From: Cutibacterium porci
Lineage (GTDB): Bacteria; Actinomycetota; Actinomycetes; Propionibacteriales; Propionibacteriaceae
Length of the DNA: 64,000 nt
Assembly: GCF_009696315.1 (NCBI RefSeq)
Contig: NZ_VUMG01000001.1
Span: 558,001-622,000 of the forward strand
Direction: 5' to 3'
Below are positions 53,482-63,515 of the stretch, in pieces (position 1 is the first letter of the stretch; each line of letters begins with the position of its first letter). A model generated the notes under the pieces. The model worked only from the letters and a program-made list of their open reading frames with translations, had not been told where the DNA came from and made no database searches. A program made the position numbers and the translations under genes.

Positions 53482-53799
53482 ATGGCACAGCGCGTGCGTG
53501 TTGATCTTGTCGACGATGTGGACGGAAGCCCGGCCGAGGAATCCGTCAATTTCGCTCTTGATGGTGTTAACTATGTGATTGATCTGTCCGCTGAGAACGC
53601 CTCGAAACTGCGTGATGATCTGTCCGCATGGGTTGATCATGCTCGTCGCACTGGTGGCCGTCGCACTCGTGGCCGTCGGCCAACTGGTGGCCCGACTGCT
53701 AATGAGGTTCGTAAGTGGGCGAAGAGCCAGGGCTACAAGGTTTCGGAGCGCGGTCGTGTATCCAATGAGATTCGTGAGGCCTACGAGCGCACTCACTGA
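53482..53799 (+). CDS. lsr2: Lsr2 nucleoid-associated protein
   Basis: The 105-residue protein starts MAQRVRVDLVDDVDG and has the Lsr2 dimerisation strand region. The C-terminal DNA-binding domain (GPTANEVRKWAKSQGYKVSE-RGRV) contains the RGR AT-hook-like motif. Lsr2 silences AT-rich or foreign DNA in actinobacteria. AAAGGA lies 6 nt upstream of ATG 53482. A strong terminator follows. Confidence 0.95.
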   Translation: MAQRVRVDLVDDVDGSPAEESVNFALDGVNYVIDLSAENASKLRDDLSAWVDHARRTGGRRTRGRRPTGGPTANEVRKWAKSQGYKVSERGRVSNEIREAYERTH

Positions 53800-53837
53800 T
53801 TTCAGTCGTGTGACCGCCGGACAAGGCGTGTTAGTGG

Positions 53838-53875
53838 CGACGCCGGAGCGGAAAGGCTCCGGCGTCGTACTTGTT
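53838..53875 (+). terminator. terminator after lsr2
   Basis: A perfect 12-bp stem CGACGCCGGAGC / GCTCCGGCGTCG (53838-53867) with a GGAAAG loop, followed by TACTTGTT. The remaining part of 53800-54061 upstream of clpC contains no gene. Confidence 0.8.
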
Positions 53876-54061
53876 TCAGTTGGCGTTGTGCCAGCGGCGT
53901 AAGCGGGTATCTCAGATCTGTCGTTAGCGGTTATTAGACTGAGCACACAGACCGGCGGTCCAGTGTCGTCGGTTGGTTGCATGAAGGTTTCACGCGACCG
54001 CGGGTAGATTGGATTGCCGCTGTTGCCGGTGATTGGTCTACTCCACGTACAAGGAGAGTTC

Positions 54062-56590
54062 ATGTTTGAACGGTTCACCGATCGGGCCCGTCGGGTCGTC
54101 GTCCTGGCCCAGGACGAGGCCAAGGCCCTGAACCACAATTACATTGGCACTGAGCATCTGTTGCTCGGGCTCATTAGCGAGGGCGAGGGCGTTGCTGCCA
54201 AGGCTCTCGAGTCCCTCGACATTTCACTGGAGGCTGTTCGCGCCCAGGTGGAGGAAATAATTGGTCACGGCACCTCGACGCCTACGGGCCATATTCCCTT
54301 TACTCCGCGTGCCAAGAAGGTCCTTGAGCTGAGCCTGCGCGAAGCCCTCCAGATGAATCACTCCTACATTGGCACTGAGCATATTCTGCTTGGCCTTATC
54401 CGGGAGGGGGAAGGCGTCGCTGCTCAGGTGCTGATCCGGTTGGGCGCTGACCTCAACACGGTGCGCAATAGCGTCTTGCAGTTGTTGCAGGGTTACCAAG
54501 GCGACGAGCGTCAGGCTGCCACATCTGGTGCCCCCGAGGCTGGGCCGCAACAATCATCGGCGACGGTTCTTGACCAGTTTGGTCGCAATCTCACCGACGC
54601 GGCTCGCGATGGTGAACTCGACCCTGTCATTGGCCGCGAAAGGGAGATCGAGCGGGTGATGGTGGTGCTGAGCCGGCGCACCAAGAACAACCCGGTTCTC
54701 ATTGGCGAGCCTGGCGTCGGTAAATCTGCGTGTGTTGAGGGCCTGGCTCAGGCGATTGTGCGTGGAGATGTCCCTGAAACCCTGCGCGATAAGAAGATTT
54801 ATTCTTTGGACCTCGGCTCGATGGTCGCCGGGTCGCGGTATCGCGGCGATTTTGAGGAGAGGATGAAGAAGGTCCTCAAGGAGATCAAGAATCGCGGCGA
54901 CATCATTTTGTTCATCGACGAGATCCATACCCTTGTTGGTGCAGGTGCTGCTGAGGGAGCGATCGACGCCGCCAGCATGCTTAAGCCGATGCTGGCTCGC
55001 GGTGAGTTGCAGACGATTGGTGCGACGACCCTCGACGAGTACCGCAAGTACATTGAGAAAGACGCCGCACTGGAGCGTCGTTTCCAGCCAATTCAGGTCG
55101 ACGAGCCGTCGATTCCGCTCGCTATTGAGATCCTCAAAGGCCTGCGCGATCGCTACGAGGCTCACCACAAGATCACCATTACGGACGAAGCTATTACTGC
55201 GGCAGCGAATCTCGCGTCACGCTACATTCAAGATCGCTTTTTGCCCGATAAGGCCATTGATCTCATTGATGAGGCCGGTGCGCGGATGAACATTCGCCGC
55301 ATGACGGCGCCGCCAGATTTGCGCGAGTTTGACGAGCGGATCGCGCATGTGCGTGTGGAAAAGGAAGCCGCTATCGACGCTCAGGACTTCGAGCGTGCCG
55401 CCGGGCTGCGTGACGATGAGAAGAAGCTCCTTGCCGAGCGCGAGGCTAAGGAGGAGGAATGGAAGCAGGGCGACGAGTCGGCGCCAGCCGTGGTCGGCTC
55501 CGACGAGATCGCTGAGGTGCTTTCGGGGGCTACCGGGATTCCCGTCTTCAAGCTCACTGAGGAGGAATCTCAGCGTCTGCTTCACATGGAGGACGAGATC
55601 GGTAAGCGTTACGTCGGCCAGGAGGACGCCGTCAAGGCCCTGTGCCGGTCGATCCGACGCACGCGAGCTGGTCTCAAAGACCCGAAGCGCCCGGCAGGGT
55701 CATTCATTTTCGCCGGACCGTCGGGTGTCGGTAAGACTGAGCTCACCAAGGCGCTCACCGAATTCCTGTTCGGTGATGAGGACGCTCTCATCACCCTCGA
55801 TATGAGCGAGTACTCCGAGAAGCACACTGCATCGCGGATGTTTGGCTCCCCGCCTGGATTCGTTGGATATGAGGAGGGCGGCCAGCTCACCGAGAAGGTG
55901 CGTCGCAAGCCGTTCAGCGTCATTCTTTTTGACGAGATTGAGAAGGCCCACCCCGATATCTTCAACTCCCTGTTGCAGATTCTTGACGAGGGACGTCTCA
56001 CAGACGCTCAGGGCCGTGTGGTGGATTTCAAGAACACCGTCATCGTGCTCACCACCAACCTCGGTACTCGCGACATTTCGAAGTCCGTCAACCTCGGTTT
56101 CTCCAAGGCTGACGACGTCGAGTCCAGCTACGAGAAGATGAAGGCCAAGGTTACCGAGGAACTTAAAGGACACTTCCGCCCCGAGTTCCTCAACCGTCTT
56201 GACGAAATCATTGTGTTCCACCAGCTCACCCAGCCTGACATTCTGCGGATTGTTGACCTGATGGTGGGTCAGTTGGAGGGTCGACTGGCCGATAAAGATA
56301 TGGGCATCGAGGTCACCCCGGCTGCTAAGGAACTGTTGTCTAAGCGCGGCTTCGATCCGCTGCTGGGTGCTCGCCCGTTGCGTCGAACCATTCAGCGCGA
56401 CATTGAGGACGTTCTTGCTGAGAAGATCCTCTTTGGCGAGGTCAAGCCCGGACAGATCGTGGTTGTCGACGCAGCCCCGGAGGGTTCCGACGAGCCGTTC
56501 GTATTTAAGGGAACGGAGCGTTCTGAGCTGCCCGATGAAGTGCCTGCCGAGCTGACCTCCTCAGCGGGGGAGAATAACGACGGTCAGTAA
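54062..56590 (+). CDS. clpC: ATP-dependent Clp protease ATPase subunit ClpC
   Basis: Domain order is ClpN repeat pair (starting [20 protein letters not shown], with [13 protein letters not shown] twice), AAA1 ([30 protein letters not shown]), a UVR-like middle region ([20 protein letters not shown]), and AAA2 ([27 protein letters not shown], then D2-small). It unfolds substrates for ClpP. AAGGAGA lies 6 nt upstream of ATG 54062. The 842-residue length is standard. Confidence 0.97.
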   Translation: MFERFTDRARRVVVLAQDEAKALNHNYIGTEHLLLGLISEGEGVAAKALESLDISLEAVRAQVEEIIGHGTSTPTGHIPFTPRAKKVLELSLREALQMNHSYIGTEHILLGLIREGEGVAAQVLIRLGADLNTVRNSVLQLLQGYQGDERQAATSGAPEAGPQQSSATVLDQFGRNLTDAARDGELDPVIGREREIERVMVVLSRRTKNNPVLIGEPGVGKSACVEGLAQAIVRGDVPETLRDKKIYSLDLGSMVAGSRYRGDFEERMKKVLKEIKNRGDIILFIDEIHTLVGAGAAEGAIDAASMLKPMLARGELQTIGATTLDEYRKYIEKDAALERRFQPIQVDEPSIPLAIEILKGLRDRYEAHHKITITDEAITAAANLASRYIQDRFLPDKAIDLIDEAGARMNIRRMTAPPDLREFDERIAHVRVEKEAAIDAQDFERAAGLRDDEKKLLAEREAKEEEWKQGDESAPAVVGSDEIAEVLSGATGIPVFKLTEEESQRLLHMEDEIGKRYVGQEDAVKALCRSIRRTRAGLKDPKRPAGSFIFAGPSGVGKTELTKALTEFLFGDEDALITLDMSEYSEKHTASRMFGSPPGFVGYEEGGQLTEKVRRKPFSVILFDEIEKAHPDIFNSLLQILDEGRLTDAQGRVVDFKNTVIVLTTNLGTRDISKSVNLGFSKADDVESSYEKMKAKVTEELKGHFRPEFLNRLDEIIVFHQLTQPDILRIVDLMVGQLEGRLADKDMGIEVTPAAKELLSKRGFDPLLGARPLRRTIQRDIEDVLAEKILFGEVKPGQIVVVDAAPEGSDEPFVFKGTERSELPDEVPAELTSSAGENNDGQ

Positions 56591-56605
56591 GACGGATTGA
56601 CGGTT

Positions 56606-56634
56606 GTGGCCCGGCGCGTTGAGCGTCGGGCCAC
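56606..56634 (+). terminator. hairpin after clpC, possibly bidirectional
   Basis: GTGGCCCGGCGC (56606-56617) pairs with GCGTCGGGCCAC (56623-56634) with one G-U pair, around GTTGA. There is no T run on the clpC side. It lies between convergent clpC and DUF2891 genes. Confidence 0.55.
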
Positions 56635-56666
56635 ACGTGTGTTAGTGGCAGGGCCGGAGCATCGTT

Positions 56667-57686
56667 TTACGCCATCACCGCTTGCAGGGCGAAGGACACC
56701 AGCCAGTGGGTGGCCATGAAGTCGCCGTCTGTGATCTGTGCGGCCACCTTACTGATCTGACGTTGGGTGGCGGTTTCGATGCGACGGCGCGCGTCATCGT
56801 CAAGCCACGTCGTTAATGCGCGCAGTTGCCAGGCACGCGACAGACTTAGTCCATACAGGTGGGCGAGTTTGCCGTCTGTACCATCGGTGACCTCTGGCAC
56901 GTCGAGGAGGGTGTCGTCAGCGTGCCCTAGGTGTGGCAGGAATGCGTGAAGCCACGCCCCGAACTCGTCAGAGCGGCCCTCGGCGTCATATACCCGAGCC
57001 ATGAGGTGAGCTTCACTCAGTGCTGCTGATAGGAAATCATTTCCGCTCGGTTCCCACGACGATGGGTAATTGACGTCGGCGTCGAAAAAGCGATGGGAAT
57101 GCTCAATGATGGCCTCAACGATGTCGCGACGCTCCAGCGACCGCGCCGCGTCGAGGCACAAGCCGATACCGAAGGCGGTGTTGTCATGGGTGCCAGTGCG
57201 CACGGGGAACGTCATCGTCGGTAGCCAGGTAAGGAGATTATCGAAGACTTGACGGCCAATGATGGCGGTAGCTGAGGCCCACTCTAAATGACGTGTCGAG
57301 ACGGTTGATGCAGCACATGTAGCGGAAAGGAGAGCAGCCCACCCCCAACCATACGGGCGCTCATACCCACGATGGGTTCGTAGGTATTCGGCTTCCACGT
57401 GAGCATTGGCATCGGTCAGACGCGCATCGAGAATACCCGTGAGCTCGTCGATCGTTGCGCGGTCGATTGCCTGGTGTGCGCGTTCGATGAGAGTCAGAGC
57501 AGACCACTGCATATGGGCTGAGGAATGCCAGTCCAGACAACCATGAAAACACGGGTGGAGACGCCACGGCGTGACGTCGACGTCGTCAGGCCCTGAAGAC
57601 TGGTGGGCAGACCCCCACGGGAAAGGACGGTTAAGTCCGTCAATGATGGTTCTCGCCCAAGATTGGGCATAGTCGTCGAGAATCAC
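56667..57686 (-). CDS. DUF2891 family protein
   Basis: The family motif HPCFHGCLDWHSSAHMQW is present near residue 46. The remaining sequence is alpha-helical, as expected for an (alpha/alpha) barrel-like protein of about 340 residues. ATG 57686 overlaps the DUF979 stop by 4 bp. Operon context (DUF969, DUF979, facing pxpABC) ties it to 5-oxoproline metabolism, but its reaction is not known from the sequence. Confidence 0.88.
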   Translation of the reverse strand: MILDDYAQSWARTIIDGLNRPFPWGSAHQSSGPDDVDVTPWRLHPCFHGCLDWHSSAHMQWSALTLIERAHQAIDRATIDELTGILDARLTDANAHVEAEYLRTHRGYERPYGWGWAALLSATCAASTVSTRHLEWASATAIIGRQVFDNLLTWLPTMTFPVRTGTHDNTAFGIGLCLDAARSLERRDIVEAIIEHSHRFFDADVNYPSSWEPSGNDFLSAALSEAHLMARVYDAEGRSDEFGAWLHAFLPHLGHADDTLLDVPEVTDGTDGKLAHLYGLSLSRAWQLRALTTWLDDDARRRIETATQRQISKVAAQITDGDFMATHWLVSFALQAVMA

Positions 57687-58669
57687 AGTAAACCTCCTGG
57701 AAAACAGAACAGATACATAATGAGAATGTTGCAGGCTAGTAGTGGAATAGCGGTGGGGATCTGTGCCTTAATTGGACCATAACTGTCATCAAGTTCAAGG
57801 AGTGCAGCCGGAACCAGATTGAAATTCGCGGCCATTGGCGTGCAGAGCGTGCCACAGAACCCTGCCAACATGCCCATGGCGAAGATCGCGGCCATATTGC
57901 CTTGGAAGTGTTGCACGAGCAGCGGCCACCCGACGGCAGCAGTCATCACCGGAAACGCGGCGAAGGCGTTACCCATGATGAGGGTGAATAGCGCCATCCC
58001 GAGGCAGTAGACGCATACCGCCGCAAAGAGGTTCCCTGATGGAAGGATCCACGAGGTGATGTGTCCGACTGCATCCCCGACGCCAGCATTATTGAAAAGG
58101 GTGCCGAGGGTCGCTAAGAACTGCGGCAGGATCGCTGCCCACCCGATGTGGCCAAGCAACCGGTCGCCCTCTTTGAAGGCCACCATCGGCGAGCGCTCCT
58201 TGAACATAATCATGGCTGCAATCAGGGCGATAAGTGATGCTGCACCCAGGCCAATGATTGTCGCCATACCGGTTTCTAGCAACGGAGTACCGCTCACCGA
58301 CACGTTACGCATACCAGCCACTGCGAAAATGGCTGCCACGATCGGAATGATAAGGGCAAGGATAAAGAGTTTATTGCCGAACTTCGTTGCTGACTTTTCT
58401 CGTTCGGCGTCGCTCGTGGTTTCGGTAGAACCCCGACCTGGGAATCCGCATGCGGCCAGCACGACAAGGATGAGTACCGCAATGCCCTCGACGAGGGCAG
58501 GGGCAGTTTTGTTGACGACGAAACTTCCGTAGCCAAATGAAAATGCCAAAATCGCCCAAAATGCGGCGGATCCGAAACGCTTGCTGTCGTCGCGGTCTCG
58601 CAGTCGGACGACTGCGATGACGAGAAAAAGGAGACCACATAGCCAGTAGAACCATTCAACCTTGATCAT
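57683..58669 (-). CDS. DUF979 membrane protein (transporter component)
   Basis: About nine membrane segments. The paired DUF969/DUF979 genes act together as a membrane transporter in clusters with 5-oxoprolinase genes. Motifs such as VNKTAPALVEGIAVLILVVL and FPVMTAAVGWPLLVQHFQGN are family-like. It overlaps both neighbours by 4 bp (translational coupling). Confidence 0.88.
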   Translation of the reverse strand: MIKVEWFYWLCGLLFLVIAVVRLRDRDDSKRFGSAAFWAILAFSFGYGSFVVNKTAPALVEGIAVLILVVLAACGFPGRGSTETTSDAEREKSATKFGNKLFILALIIPIVAAIFAVAGMRNVSVSGTPLLETGMATIIGLGAASLIALIAAMIMFKERSPMVAFKEGDRLLGHIGWAAILPQFLATLGTLFNNAGVGDAVGHITSWILPSGNLFAAVCVYCLGMALFTLIMGNAFAAFPVMTAAVGWPLLVQHFQGNMAAIFAMGMLAGFCGTLCTPMAANFNLVPAALLELDDSYGPIKAQIPTAIPLLACNILIMYLFCFPGGLL

Positions 58670-59430
58670 TGATTGTCCTCCTGCTCCGGGTTTCCACCTG
58701 AGGGCAGGCTAACGGTGTGGCCAGGCTCCAACGTGGTGTCGACGTCGACGTCGTCGCCTCCCTCGGCGGCCATTTTCGCGAGCTTACGATCTAGCAACCA
58801 CAGCCGTGGCGCGTGGATGAGGAAGGCGCAAATAGCGGTCGGGATTGCCCATAAAGCAATTTGCAGAGCTTCGAGCTTGAGGTTATAGGTAGCGTCAACG
58901 AATCCTGTAATAAGCAGAATCGACCCGATGGCAATGAAGACGTCTTCACCAAAAAATAGCCCAATTGTGTCTGCTGAGGATGCGTAAGAGCGCAACCTTT
59001 CGCGCATTTTGTGGGTGTATCGCGGGTGGGTGCGTTGGGCGGCGGCTTCAGCCATCGGCACGACGAGGGGGCGCACTGCCTGGGCTGGTCCACCGATGGA
59101 TGACAGCCCCAGCGCGGCTGTGATCTGGCGAACAGCAAGGTAGACGGTAAGGAGTTTTCCGGCCGTCATGGACTTCATCTTTGACATGAGACGACCGGCT
59201 TGTTGCATGAGGCCATGGCGCTCCAGCAATCCGATAACGGGTAACACGACGATGAAAACCGTCACGGAACGCGAGCTGGCGAATCCGGTACCGAAAGTCT
59301 CGATGATTTTGACCGGTGACATTCCGGCAATGAGGCCAGCAGCGATTCCGGCGGCGGCTACCACGAGCATGGCATTGAGCCGCAGGGCAAAGCCGATGAC
59401 GACGATCGCCACGGCGAGCAAGACCCACAT
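58666..59430 (-). CDS. DUF969 membrane protein (transporter component)
   Basis: Five to six membrane segments, with a conserved LRLNAMLVVAAAGIAAGLIAG start and KIIETFGTGFA. It pairs with DUF979 as a putative 5-oxoproline (pyroglutamate) transporter. ATG 59430 faces pxpA, about 120 bp away, so the two operons probably share a regulatory region. Confidence 0.88.
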   Translation of the reverse strand: MWVLLAVAIVVIGFALRLNAMLVVAAAGIAAGLIAGMSPVKIIETFGTGFASSRSVTVFIVVLPVIGLLERHGLMQQAGRLMSKMKSMTAGKLLTVYLAVRQITAALGLSSIGGPAQAVRPLVVPMAEAAAQRTHPRYTHKMRERLRSYASSADTIGLFFGEDVFIAIGSILLITGFVDATYNLKLEALQIALWAIPTAICAFLIHAPRLWLLDRKLAKMAAEGGDDVDVDTTLEPGHTVSLPSGGNPEQEDNQ

Positions 59431-59472
59431 AACGTGCTCCTTTCTGGGGATGCTGTGGCGTCACTTTAGAAG

Positions 59473-59486
59473 CGATCGGGCGATCG
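59473..59486. promoter_or_regulatory. candidate operator between DUF969 and pxpA
   Basis: CGATCG-GG-CGATCG at 59473-59486 is a perfect dyad in the 121-bp divergent intergenic region, in a position suited for a regulator that controls both operons. Confidence 0.35.
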
Positions 59487-59551
59487 TGTACCACATCGCG
59501 GCCAAGAGGCAACGTGTTGACCGGGAAAGATCTCAAGGCCACCCTTGTGCC

Positions 59552-60322
59552 ATGGCAACTGTTGATCTCAATGCGGACATGGGGGAATCTTTCGGGTCGT
59601 GGCAGATGGGCGACGATGAGGCCCTGCTGGGAATTGTCACCTCCGCGAATGTGGCTTGCGGATTTCACGCCGGCGACGCTGTCGTCATGGGGCGGACGTG
59701 CACAGCAGCTGTAGAACATGGGGTTTGCATTGGCGCACACGTGTCGTATCGGGACCTCGCCGGTTTCGGTCGCAATTTCGTGGACGTCGATCCCGGGCGG
59801 CTGCGTGATGAGGTCATTTACCAGCTATCGGCGCTTCGCGGAGTTGCTGAGGTGCACGGTGCCGAAGTGCGCTACGTCAAGCCTCACGGTGCCTTGTACA
59901 ACACGATTGTTCACCACGAGGTGCAGGCCAAAGCAGTTGTCGAGGCCATCAGTGCGGTGAATGCTGCTTCGAGCACCGACCTGGCTCTTCTCGGCCTGCC
60001 AGGTGCCCTTGTTCTCGATCTCGCGGAGCAGCAGGGCATCCGTACCCTGCGCGAGGCGTTCGCTGATCGGGCCTACAATCCCGACGGCACGTTAGTGCCG
60101 CGTCGGCACGAGGGGTCGGTGCTGCACAACCCTGACGAGGTCGCTGAGCGGGTCGTGACTTTGGTGACTCGCGGCGTGGTGTCGGCCATCGACGGTACCG
60201 AGGTGGCTATTAAGGCCGATTCGGTATGTGTCCACGGTGATACTCCGGGCGCTGTTTCCATGGCTGCGGCAGTGCGTGACCGCCTCGCTGCCGCTGGAGT
60301 CGAGTTGCAGGCTGCGGCATGA
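59552..60322 (+). CDS. pxpA: 5-oxoprolinase subunit PxpA
   Basis: The LamB/YcsF-family protein starts MATVDLNADMGESFGSWQMG, with the conserved VACGFHAGD and KPHGALYN motifs. Together with PxpB and PxpC it hydrolyses 5-oxoproline to glutamate using ATP. ATG 59552 is chosen; the ORF continues upstream into DUF969 antisense sequence without support. It overlaps pxpB by 4 bp. Confidence 0.95.
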   Translation: MATVDLNADMGESFGSWQMGDDEALLGIVTSANVACGFHAGDAVVMGRTCTAAVEHGVCIGAHVSYRDLAGFGRNFVDVDPGRLRDEVIYQLSALRGVAEVHGAEVRYVKPHGALYNTIVHHEVQAKAVVEAISAVNAASSTDLALLGLPGALVLDLAEQQGIRTLREAFADRAYNPDGTLVPRRHEGSVLHNPDEVAERVVTLVTRGVVSAIDGTEVAIKADSVCVHGDTPGAVSMAAAVRDRLAAAGVELQAAA

Positions 60323-60939
60323 AACTGCTGCCAGCTGGCCGAACGGCGGTGCTCATCGAGCTAGACGATGCTGGTCAACGTCGACGCCTGCACCGGACTT
60401 TGAGGGAGCATCCGGCAGTGGGAACGGTCAATCTCATCCCGGCCCAAACGACGGTGCTTATCGAGGTTGAGTCCCCCGATCAGCTACCGGCAGCCGTGAC
60501 CCACGTTCGGGACGTGATCGCTCAGGGGCTGGACGACATCGAGCAGAGTAAGCAGGAGGCCGTCGTGGTGCCGGTTCGGTACGACGGACTGGATCTATCT
60601 GACGTAGCAGACCTGCTCAACATGACCACCGACGAGCTGGTACGACGCCACAGCAGTCAACCGTGGACGGTCGAGTTCGCCGGGTTCATGCCCGGATTCG
60701 GGTATATGTCCGGAGCTGATTGGCCTTACCGGATTCCACGTCGCGATAGCCCTCGAACCAGGATTCCACCGGGCAGTATCGCCCTGGCTGACGGATTCAC
60801 CGGCGCCTACCCGCAAGCTTCCCCCGGTGGTTGGCAGATCATTGCCACGACCGACGCCGTCTTGTGGGACGAGAATGCGGATCCACCAGCTCTCCTGCTG
60901 CCGGGAGCTGTCATTACATTCGAGGTGGTGAATTCATGA
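60319..60939 (+). CDS. pxpB: 5-oxoprolinase subunit PxpB
   Basis: A carboxyltransferase-subdomain C/D protein (KipI-like). The motif EFAGFMPGFGYM followed by IPRRDSPRTRIPPGSIALA is characteristic, with GAYPQASPGGWQIIA after it. It forms a complex with PxpC. It overlaps both neighbours by 4 bp. Confidence 0.95.
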   Translation: MKLLPAGRTAVLIELDDAGQRRRLHRTLREHPAVGTVNLIPAQTTVLIEVESPDQLPAAVTHVRDVIAQGLDDIEQSKQEAVVVPVRYDGLDLSDVADLLNMTTDELVRRHSSQPWTVEFAGFMPGFGYMSGADWPYRIPRRDSPRTRIPPGSIALADGFTGAYPQASPGGWQIIATTDAVLWDENADPPALLLPGAVITFEVVNS

Positions 60940-61805
60940 CCTACTTTGTGGTGGAGGCAGCCGGGCCGAGAACACTCATTGAGGACGCTGGACGTCGCGG
61001 CTGGGCGGATCTAGGGATCAGCGGTTGCGGTGCATGGGATCGGCAGGCTTATCTGGATGGTGCCCGGCTCGTCGGCAATGGCGCTGGGCTGGGGTGTCTA
61101 GAGGTTCTCCTTGGACCGGTGCGCTTGAGATGCGTTGGTGGGCCGGTCCTTGTTGCGGTGACGGGAACCGATGCCCAGGTACATCTCGATGGAACACCCC
61201 GCCCTAACGGTGGGGGCTTTCTCGTGAAAGGTGGTCAGACCGTCAGTATTTCCGCGCCGGAACACGGCCTGCGCAGCTACGTATCTGTGAGTGGAGGAAT
61301 TGACGCAACACCTACTTTTTCCAGCGTTTCAGCTGATCCGACCCGTGGAATCGGTCCGGCACCGCTCACGCCAGGCGACTGCGTTAACGTCGGTCATGGC
61401 CGCGCTGGCGTCATCTCGACAACCCTCGTCGACGCGCCCCAGCCGTCACGGGAACTCGTCCTTCATGGAGTATGGGGCCCTCGCGACGATTGGTTTACTG
61501 ATGCGTCGCGGCACCGCCTTGAACAGGCGCCCTGGCGAGTCGGGGATGCCAGCGACCGCGTCGGAACCCGACTTGAGGGGCCATCCTTAGAAAGGGCGGT
61601 GACTGGAGAATTGACCAGTGAGCCAGTGATACGAGGGGCGATCCAAGTACCTACCTCTGGGGTGCCGCTCATTTTTGGGCCAGACCATCCGACGACTGGG
61701 GGATACCCGGTAATTGGGGTGGTTGATCCTGAGGATGCGGATCGTCTTGCGCAAGCTCGGGCTGGGGTCGTGGTCAGGTTCGCGATGACATCCCATGACT
61801 GGTGA
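60936..61805 (+). CDS. pxpC: 5-oxoprolinase subunit PxpC
   Basis: A KipA-like carboxyltransferase-subdomain A/B protein. It starts TYFVVEAAGPRTLIEDAGR and shows HGLRSYVSVSGGIDATP and GPDHPTTGGYPVIGVV. ATG 60936 is used since the ORF start at 60831 lies in pxpB. Length 289 residues, normal for the family. Confidence 0.95.
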   Translation: MTYFVVEAAGPRTLIEDAGRRGWADLGISGCGAWDRQAYLDGARLVGNGAGLGCLEVLLGPVRLRCVGGPVLVAVTGTDAQVHLDGTPRPNGGGFLVKGGQTVSISAPEHGLRSYVSVSGGIDATPTFSSVSADPTRGIGPAPLTPGDCVNVGHGRAGVISTTLVDAPQPSRELVLHGVWGPRDDWFTDASRHRLEQAPWRVGDASDRVGTRLEGPSLERAVTGELTSEPVIRGAIQVPTSGVPLIFGPDHPTTGGYPVIGVVDPEDADRLAQARAGVVVRFAMTSHDW

Positions 61806-61962
61806 CGGGTTCACGATCTCATCTATAAGCATAATGCCTAGTGAAGTCCTTGTTCGTGAGGGTGCAGAGGTGGAGGGCGACGTGACGTGACGTCTACCCC
61901 GACCGACCCACAGGGGTACGATCACTTCCTGGCCCGATCTCTTTTTGTCCCTAGGAGACCTC

Positions 61963-63447
61963 TTGTCGTCTGAGCAATCGTCCGTTAATCCCGAGCGCCT
62001 TGCTCGGGACCGGGATGGGCACATCATCACGGAGGAGCAGGCCTGGAGCGCACTGTGGGCTCTGCTCATCGGCTTCTTCATGATCCTCGTCGACACGTCG
62101 ATCGTCACAACTGCTTTGCCAGCAACCATCCGCGCCCTCAACGCTAACCTCAATCAAGGCGTGTGGATTACGAGCGCTTACCTGCTTACCTACGCTGTGC
62201 CGCTGCTGATTACCGGGCGTATGGGAGATCGCTGGGGACCGCACCGCATGTACATCATCGGTATGGTCGTTTTTGGGGTATCTTCATTAGCATGTGGGCT
62301 ATCCCCGACAATTGGTGCCCTTATCGCGGCCAGAGCTGTTCAGGGTATCGGCGCTGCCCTCATGACCCCGCAGTCACTGTCGATGATTACTCGGCTCTTC
62401 CCGCCGGGAAAGCGCGGTGCTGCTATGGGCATATGGGGAGCCACTGCTGGTGTTGCTAGTTTCGTCGGTCCTGTCCTCGGCGGCATTCTCGTCGATACCC
62501 TGGGCTGGGAGTGGATCTTTTTCGTCAACGTCCCGGTTGCCATTATCGGTTTGTGGTTGGCTATCCGAAATGTGCCTGCTCTCGAGACCCACGGCCACGC
62601 CTTTGACTGGCTCGGCGTCGTGCTATCGGGTATTGGCATGACCCTCCTGGTATTCGGGATTCAGGAGGGAGAGCAGTACAACTGGGGAACGATTACCGGC
62701 GTCATCTCGGTGCCACTCCTCATCGTCCTCGGCGTGGTCTTTATGACTCTCTTCGTCTTGTCGCAGACGCAGTGGGCGCAGCTGCGCCTGCACCCCCGTT
62801 CGACCACTATTGAGCCGTTGGTTCCGCTGCGACTGTTCACTAAACGAAATTTCACCCTCGCCAATATCGCGATCTTCTTGGTGGGCATTCTTGTGACGTC
62901 CTATTTCTTGCCCACCGCTGTCTACCTGCAAAACGTGCGCGGAAAATCCCCAACTGTAGCCGCCCTGCTGCTCATCCCAACCGCCGTCGTGTCTGGGGTG
63001 CTGTCTCCTCTGATCGGACGAGTTCTCCAGCGCCGCCGGTCGGGTCGGTTGGCTGCCATTGGCGTCGCGCTCTATGTGATCTCCTCGCTCGGATGGTGGC
63101 TGTTGACGGTGCCGTCGACGAGTTTGTGGGTATTTCCGGTGCTGGCTGCCATTACCGGTGTCGGTTCGGCTCTTACCTGGAGCCCCATTTCTCTGGTTGG
63201 CACCGATGACCTTGGTCAGGCCGACGCTGGAGCTGGTTCGGGAGTCTATAACGCCACCCGTCAGGTCGGGTCCGCTTTAGGATCGGCTTTCATCGCAATG
63301 ATGATGGATGCCCGAATCATGGCTCGTCACGATCTAGGGCGAGGCCTTGGCGAATCCATGTTCATTACGATTATCGCTGGAACAATGTGCGCGATCGTCT
63401 GTGCATTTTTTGCGGACTTTCAGCGCTCGCCGCAGCGAAAGTCGTGA
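61963..63447 (+). CDS. MFS multidrug exporter, DHA2 (EmrB/QacA) family
   Basis: Fourteen membrane helices. The family motifs are present: LVDTSIVTTALPAT (helix 1), GRMGDRWGPHRMY (motif A) and GAAMGIWGATAGVASFVGPVLGG (motif C). TTG 61963 is chosen because AGGAG lies 5 nt upstream, giving 494 residues; the earlier TTG 61945 has no such signal. Substrate unknown. Confidence 0.92.
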   Translation: MSSEQSSVNPERLARDRDGHIITEEQAWSALWALLIGFFMILVDTSIVTTALPATIRALNANLNQGVWITSAYLLTYAVPLLITGRMGDRWGPHRMYIIGMVVFGVSSLACGLSPTIGALIAARAVQGIGAALMTPQSLSMITRLFPPGKRGAAMGIWGATAGVASFVGPVLGGILVDTLGWEWIFFVNVPVAIIGLWLAIRNVPALETHGHAFDWLGVVLSGIGMTLLVFGIQEGEQYNWGTITGVISVPLLIVLGVVFMTLFVLSQTQWAQLRLHPRSTTIEPLVPLRLFTKRNFTLANIAIFLVGILVTSYFLPTAVYLQNVRGKSPTVAALLLIPTAVVSGVLSPLIGRVLQRRRSGRLAAIGVALYVISSLGWWLLTVPSTSLWVFPVLAAITGVGSALTWSPISLVGTDDLGQADAGAGSGVYNATRQVGSALGSAFIAMMMDARIMARHDLGRGLGESMFITIIAGTMCAIVCAFFADFQRSPQRKS

Positions 63448-63515
63448 GTACATCCGTGCTGTGAGGACGATGGACGGTGCGGGGACGCTCTTCGTCAGCC
63501 CCGTAGGATGACCAC

